From assembly GCA_910592205.1 (NCBI GenBank), contig CAJVPJ010000001.1, positions 82,026 through 146,025 of the forward strand: DNA of 64,000 nt. Reading direction: 5' to 3'. The position numbers and the translations under genes were made by a program. Origin of the DNA: Paraglomus occultum (lineage: Eukaryota; Glomeromycota; Glomeromycetes; Paraglomerales; Paraglomeraceae). Below are positions 58,963 through 64,000 of the stretch, piece after piece. Each line of letters opens with the position of its first letter. Position 1 is the stretch's first letter. The notes beneath the pieces were generated by a model that was given only the letters and a program-made list of their open reading frames with translations, searched no databases and was not told where the DNA came from.

Positions 58963-61343
58963 ATGTTTGAAGCATACGAAGAAGACGTTGACTTGGAAAT
59001 TGATCTGGTGGTAGCCAACAATCCTTACGCTGCTGTTAACGATGACATGCTTGACGAGGGTAATCTTTAAAACTTCATACATTAATAACAAGTCCAGAAA
59101 CCGTGGTTAATTGTAAAAAAAAATCTGTCATTTTCTATTAGCAATGCATCAGCAACAGCAGTATGCGCAAGAAGTTGAAATTCCTGATGTCGTGAGAAAT
59201 TTCATAGTGTATTTCCATCGTAATATATTGGAGAATAACGTGTACGAATTACATGGAATTTATGAAAATTCCTTTAATCGATTGACTGAACACTATTATC
59301 CGAAATCTCCTTGGCCCGAGGCTGATTATATTGTTCCATTAGTCGATAACGGTGAGAATTTTGGTTTGCTCGCGTTCATTCACTTGTTGCTCTCTTGATT
59401 CTAATTTAATAATTGCAGACCAGGTTTTCCTGACCCTCTATCGTGAATTGTATTTTCGACACATTTACTCCAAATTGACTCCCACGATCGAACATCGGTT
59501 TGCATCGTACGAGAATTATTGCGATTTATTTAATTATATATTGAGTAAGTGTTTGCGGCCTCGAATTTATCGTGGTGATCCGAGAGAGCAAGGTACTAAC
59601 TAGGTCCATCCTTTGTATTTACAGATTCTGACGGACCAGTCGGACTAGAACTACCAAATCAATGGTTATGGGATATAATTGACGAGTTTATTTATCAATT
59701 TCAGTCATTTTGCAACTACAGAAACAGACTTAGGACTAAAACCGAAGAAGAAATAGCTTTGCTGAGGGACAATATTCAGGTTAACAAGCATTCGTATGGG
59801 TGCTATACAAGTAATGCATATTATTTTCACGCTCTAACTTTAATTGCCATTGTAGGTGTGGAGCTGTTATAGTGTATTGAATGTCTTGTATTCACTCATA
59901 ACAAAATCAAGGATAATGGAACAACTGGTCGCCAGTAAAAATGGAGGCGATATGACGTGCGTATTTTTGTTATCTTATTAACGGCCGGATCGTATTTCTC
60001 GCATAATAATTTTGCTAATTATTTACATAGTGAAGCAGCTGGCGAATATGGTTCTCGTCCTTTATACAAGATGCTTGGATATTTTAGCATCATTGGACTA
60101 TTACGTGTTCATTGTCTGCTGGGCGATTACACTTTGGCACTAAAGATGATGGATAACATTGAATTGAACAAGAAGGTAAGCTGTGTCTGCACGTTCTCTA
60201 TCAATGTGGTTGTTCAATCGCTACATGTTTGTACAATTTTCTATTCTAGGCACTTTTTGCGAGAGTAACAGCTTGTCACGTAACAACTTACTACTACGTT
60301 GGATTCGCATATATGATGATGAGACGATATGCAGATGCAATAAGAGCATTCTCACACATACTTGTTTTTATCACACGGACAAAGATGTATCACACACGCT
60401 CCTATCAATTCGACCAGATAAACAAAAAAGGGGATCAGATGTATGCATTACTGGCAATATGTATTGCACTATGTCCTACTCGGTTGGATGATAATGTTCA
60501 CACGTTGCTTCGAGAAAAATATGGTGACCAACTGTCAAAGATGCAGAAAGGGTAAGCAAGCATAAACACGTCATTGGTGAGAAAGAAAGAGACGGCTTAA
60601 CAAGATAACGTATTCATTATTGTTTTTTAGGGAAGAAGCATTGCCAGTGTTCGAAGACCTGTTTCTTTACGCGTGTCCTAAATTCATTTCTCCAAACGGT
60701 CCTAATTTTGAAGACCCGTCCAGCTGGCTGTTGACAATAGTATGTAGCATAGTTTCTGCTTATTATATTAAGCTATGAGAGTCTTAACATTTTCATCTTG
60801 TGCAGGAACCGCCCCATCATCACGCGAGGATATTCCAAGATGAAGTGAAGAATCAAATACACATGGCTACTATTCGATCGTTCTTAAAATTATATACCAC
60901 AATGGGCATCGATAAGCTTGCCAAATTTTTGGAAATGGAACCAGAGGAATTACGCACACAGCTACTTATATTCAAACAAAAATCACGGCAACAGAAATGG
61001 GTTAGCGGTACTTTACTCGAAGGAGAGTATGTGACTACTTCTGATTTGGATTTTTGTCTTAAAGAGGTAAGTATGTGAATGTTCCCACGAACGGACAATG
61101 AGTTGATGGTCATACATCAATTGGTAGTAACGTTTATCTGGATGGCTTTGTAGGATATGGTACACATTGCGGAATCCAAGGTTGGCAGACGTCATGGAGA
61201 TTGGTTCTTGAGAAATATTAACAAGTGTCAGGTATTGAATCACAAAGTAATCTTTTGAGAGAACTGTTTGCGTTATAATAATGTCTCATGAATTGTTATT
61301 TGCTATCAAGGACATTCTGGCTAGTCTTGAGGCGCGCAGTTGA
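58963..61343 (+). CDS. EIF3L: Translation initiation factor eIF3 subunit L, eleven exons
   Basis: Non-core subunit of eIF3, which assembles the 43S preinitiation complex. Exons 58963-59059, 59142-59351, 59419-59544, 59625-59779, 59856-59956, 60031-60175, 60250-60551, 60631-60739, 60806-61066, 61154-61231 and 61311-61343 join in phase to 538 residues (human 564). Recognisable stretches: [111 protein letters not shown]-like [20 protein letters not shown], and FEDPSSWLL. The C-terminal PCI domain includes [20 protein letters not shown] and WFLRNINKC. Budding yeast has no eIF3L, so its presence fits early-diverging and filamentous fungi. Stop codon is TGA, showing the standard code here. Confidence 0.94.
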
Positions 61344-62103
61344 GGTTGAGTTACCTGCTCAAGAATAAGTTTGGCCATATAATATATGGGCACCAGATTT
61401 GTAGAAAAACTTTTTAGAATGAATTATTAATATCTATACCAAAACGTTACGTCATAAACAAATGAATTTTGTTCCACATTGTATCTCAGTTGCCTCGTCG
61501 AAGTTTCCGTTTTAATTAATATACTGTTCAATTAAAACTTTTTATTAGTTATAAATCTGTTCCTTTCCCCAATTGTCGGAAGTGTATGTGAATTATACGG
61601 GCTCGGCTGTGTGAGCAAGAAGCATTTATGACGGAGACATTGACGAGAATACAAATATTTAGATACAACATTATCTTTAGTAACTCTGATTCCACTAGGG
61701 ATAATCGTAAATTTGATACAGAGGATTTTTTTAATAATAATAATTCGCTTGTCCTGAAATGATATACGTATTGACAAACGTTGAGAACGTCAATATTAAA
61801 GGTTGGAGGAATGTTTGTCATACAATTTTTGTCCGCATTCGTTAGAATGTCAAATTACATAAGGAAGTGCTGGCATCGCCTCATAATTGTCTATGAATTT
61901 CAATCCATACACATAATCTAGCGCGCGTCAACCATAAAATTCGCAATTAAAAACTTTGTAACTTAATGCAATTGAAAAAAACAAACCATGTTTGGATAAA
62001 CATTACTAAAATGGAGGATAATACAGAATAACGATTTGATCGCCGTTTCAATATATATAAATAAATTGACGTCACATTTTTGTTGCATTCGTAGAAGTAA
62101 GTA
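61344..62103. other. Spacer, nothing recognised
   Basis: 760 bp, AT-rich, between EIF3L and NDUFS4. Overlapping minus-strand frames at 61532-61821 have no recognisable content. The NDUFS4 promoter should lie at the right end. Confidence 0.5.
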
Positions 62104-62885
62104 ATGGCTGTCCGCCTCGCTCGCCAACGAGGTTTACTATCCTCTCTCATTTGTCCACCCAGTCTTTCGACTGCTGCATCACTACGTAGCTATAGTACCG
62201 ACCTTCCGGAGAAAGAAGAATCTAAGGAAGAGAAAAGTCAATCCCTTACCGAGACTGAGTCTAAAGAGGTAGTTGCAGCTGATGTTGTTTCTGGAACACC
62301 CGGTGAGGAGAAATGATTATTGTGGTATGTGCACTTTAATTTTTTCGATCCACGCTAATTATGTTATTTTCATAGAACGTTTAAAATTTAGAACTGTAAG
62401 GATTTTCAAACCGACGAGGACAGCGATGCAGTCCGGTACCCATAATACCAAACAATGGAGAATTGATTTTGATATTCTGGAAGGCGGTGGAAGATGGGAG
62501 AACCCTTTGATGGGATGGATGAGCAGGTAAATAGTGGCATACAAGACTGGCAATAGAATGGATCTATAGTTAATTATCGTTATAATCTCAATGACTTTTA
62601 TTTGTCTTAGTGCTGATCCCGTGCAAGCGATTCAAATGAAATTTGCAACCAAGGAAGATGCAATTTTCTTTGCCGAGAAACAAGGTTTCTATAAAACAAA
62701 TGAACTCATATCTGCTATTTATTATGGGAGTGTTTTCTGGCTTATTAACTATCTACCTAATTCTTCAATTGTCAGGATGGGATTATTATGTACAAGAACA
62801 ACCCAAAGAGAAATTTGTAAAGAAAATGTATGCCGATAACTACAAATATTCTCCAGGAAAATTACGAATAATAAAGACGAAATAA
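62104..62885 (+). CDS. NDUFS4: Complex I 18 kDa subunit NDUFS4, four exons
   Basis: Accessory subunit of mitochondrial NADH dehydrogenase that stabilises the electron-input module. Exons 62104-62302, 62376-62526, 62611-62684 and 62776-62885 join in phase to 177 residues (human 175). The N-terminus is an Arg/Ser-rich presequence ([23 protein letters not shown]). Then come the family blocks [75 protein letters not shown], and a final Tyr-rich tail with [13 protein letters not shown]. All splice sites are GT-AG. Convergent with the AlkB gene, 87 bp between stops. Confidence 0.94.
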
Positions 62886-62972
62886 TATACAACTCGGTCA
62901 GAATGGCATCGACTCACGTCAAACTTGGCTTATCATCTGATCGTGCAGCTTTGAGTCATTTGCACTCGCCGC

Positions 62973-63872
62973 TCATTCTAACTGCCTAAATGTAAGACTA
63001 ATCCTCCCTCCAAGCACTTTCCTTTCTTTTGGAATGCCGTGCTTCCAAAACTTTTGGGTCTCACCTTTCATAACAATCAGTGACCCGGCTTCTAGTATCA
63101 CTTTCTTCACCTGACTTTTTTCATTCTTTTTTCTGAAAACCAATGTTCGTTCTGCACCAACAGAGACACATGCAATGCTGCCATTGGGAATCAATCCTCT
63201 TTCATCATCTGCATGCTCTCCAATCGAATCGTTCCCATCTCTATACCAATTTAATAACACAAAGTTAAATTTTTCATGAAGTAAAAGTTCCAAACTATCT
63301 TTTACTTGTTTGATCGGTAAGGGGTATGTTGGCGCGTCGGCACCAGCGATGGTACCCGAATAACGATACTCTTTAGAAGGATGCGAACTGAAACTGCAAG
63401 TGAGGCGAGCCGCGTGAGCTTGTCGGCCAAATATTTTGAATGTCGGACGTTGCCAATATGGAAGCGACGTTAGAGTGGAGTAGAGAGAAGTGCAACTAGT
63501 GGGAGATAGGAATGACGAATAATAAAAAACTTCAGCATCAGTCATTGAGAGTTTGTGAGGAGAGCGCAAGTGAGATGCGGAGGCTTGTTGAAGATGCGGC
63601 GGGTTCTTATCCATTTGATCGCTTGTAACTGCGGCCATTTTATGATCGTCTTGTTTATCTTTTGTCGTCTCTCGAAATGGTCTGTTTGAAGCGAGAAATT
63701 TGTCCAGCGTTGAATTCATAGCTATTCGAGGTTTCTGTCTTTGATTCATCGAGCTGCTATCAATTGTTTCTTCAACATCTATAATCCTCTTTCTTTTAGC
63801 CATTTTCATGTTCGAAAAGTAACTGGTAGAAAACTTAATTTTGTTTGTTGTCGTACAGTAGATTGTCGACAT
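62973..63872 (-). CDS. ALKBH2: AlkB-family DNA repair dioxygenase (ALKBH2-like), intronless
   Basis: Fe(II)/2-oxoglutarate dioxygenase that removes alkyl groups from DNA bases. Single frame of up to 299 residues; ATG 63872, 63809 or 63803 are possible starts, the last giving MAKRKRIIDVEE with a nuclear-type basic patch. The N-terminal 110 residues are low-complexity. The catalytic domain has YWQRPTFKIFGR, FNFVLLNWYRDGNDSIGEHA, the iron ligands His and Asp in EHADDER, SIACVSVGAERTLVFR, the distal His in WKHGIPK, and the 2-oxoglutarate-binding Arg residues in RISLTFR. FNFVLLNWYRDG and DDERGL fit ALKBH2 better than ALKBH3. It has no intron, in contrast to nearly all other conserved genes here. 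Alternative call: a more general ALKBH2/3 fungal homologue. Confidence 0.9.
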   Translation of the reverse strand: MSTIYCTTTNKIKFSTSYFSNMKMAKRKRIIDVEETIDSSSMNQRQKPRIAMNSTLDKFLASNRPFRETTKDKQDDHKMAAVTSDQMDKNPPHLQQASASHLRSPHKLSMTDAEVFYYSSFLSPTSCTSLYSTLTSLPYWQRPTFKIFGRQAHAARLTCSFSSHPSKEYRYSGTIAGADAPTYPLPIKQVKDSLELLLHEKFNFVLLNWYRDGNDSIGEHADDERGLIPNGSIACVSVGAERTLVFRKKNEKSQVKKVILEAGSLIVMKGETQKFWKHGIPKERKVLGGRISLTFRQLE

Positions 63873-64000
63873 ACAATGTGTAACAGAGAAGATGCGTGTA
63901 TTAGTATCTAATAGTAATAATGGTACCGTATAGCACTGGTTCTAGTACCCCCCTGGTATAGTACCCCCCTTGATTAGTACCGGGTCTTATACTAGTCCCT
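63873..64000. repeat. Window end with short direct repeats
   Basis: TAGTACCCCCC occurs at 63943-63953 and 63959-63969, with further TAGTACC and CTAGT variants to the end of the window. This looks like the beginning of a tandem or transposon-derived repeat that continues beyond the window. Confidence 0.35.

Overview
The window looks like nuclear DNA of an AT-rich filamentous fungus, most likely an arbuscular mycorrhizal fungus (Glomeromycotina, Rhizophagus-like). The basis is short GT-AG introns of roughly 50-110 nt in nearly every conserved gene, fungus-specific genes (DAM1 of the DASH ring, RAX2, a fungal complex I 21 kDa subunit), a long intronless Sel1-repeat protein, a Crinkler-type effector, and old Tc1/mariner remains in gene-poor, AT-rich spacers. 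The taxon is an inference; no marker gene is present.

Layout, left to right: end of an unrecognised Ser-rich gene (1-256); a hairpin-rich spacer; RPP40 of RNase P/MRP (3.6-5.2 kb); a dead Tc1 transposon (5.5-6.4 kb); AIM24 (7.3-9.2 kb) convergent with CCT2 (9.5-11.7 kb); an eight-exon Crinkler gene with ATPase and nuclease domains (12.0-15.0 kb); a segment of about 4 kb read in a TGA=Trp code (15.2-19.0 kb); a RAX2-like gene with a cytoplasmic SH3 domain (19.5-24.0 kb); a gene-poor stretch with a second, ruined copy of the TGA-coded gene (27.3-27.9 kb); ZC3H3 (29.6-31.4 kb); MED14 (31.9-38.1 kb) divergent from NPL4 (38.3-41.1 kb); complex I 21 kDa subunit (41.6-42.4 kb); a small membrane protein (43.9 kb); DAM1 (47.2-48.0 kb) divergent from a ULP1-type SUMO protease (48.1-50.5 kb); RPL7 with an intronic box C/D snoRNA (51.0-52.6 kb); a Sel1-repeat gene (54.6-57.4 kb); a NADAR gene (57.9-58.6 kb) divergent from EIF3L (59.0-61.3 kb); NDUFS4 (62.1-62.9 kb) convergent with an ALKBH2-like gene (63.0-63.9 kb).

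Most genes are housekeeping: RNA processing (RPP40, ZC3H3), transcription (MED14), translation (RPL7, EIF3L, snoRNA), protein folding and turnover (CCT2, NPL4, SUMO protease), mitochondria (AIM24, NDUFS4, 21 kDa subunit), DNA repair (AlkB) and polarity or chromosome segregation (RAX2, DAM1). They do not form a pathway cluster; many sit in divergent or convergent pairs.

The main discovery candidate is 15.2-19.0 kb. Three adjacent same-strand, intronless reading frames contain ten in-frame TGA codons and only one other internal stop. The first is one continuous frame of 589 residues when TGA is read as Trp, and its TGAs fall where Trp suits the family context. Fungal genes on both sides use TGA as a stop or never in frame. 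The best known source is the mollicute (Mycoplasma-related) endobacteria of these fungi, which use code 4. A second copy 10 kb away shares TGAs at two homologous positions. Either bacterial DNA has been inserted into the fungal nucleus or the assembly is chimeric; long reads across both junctions would decide.
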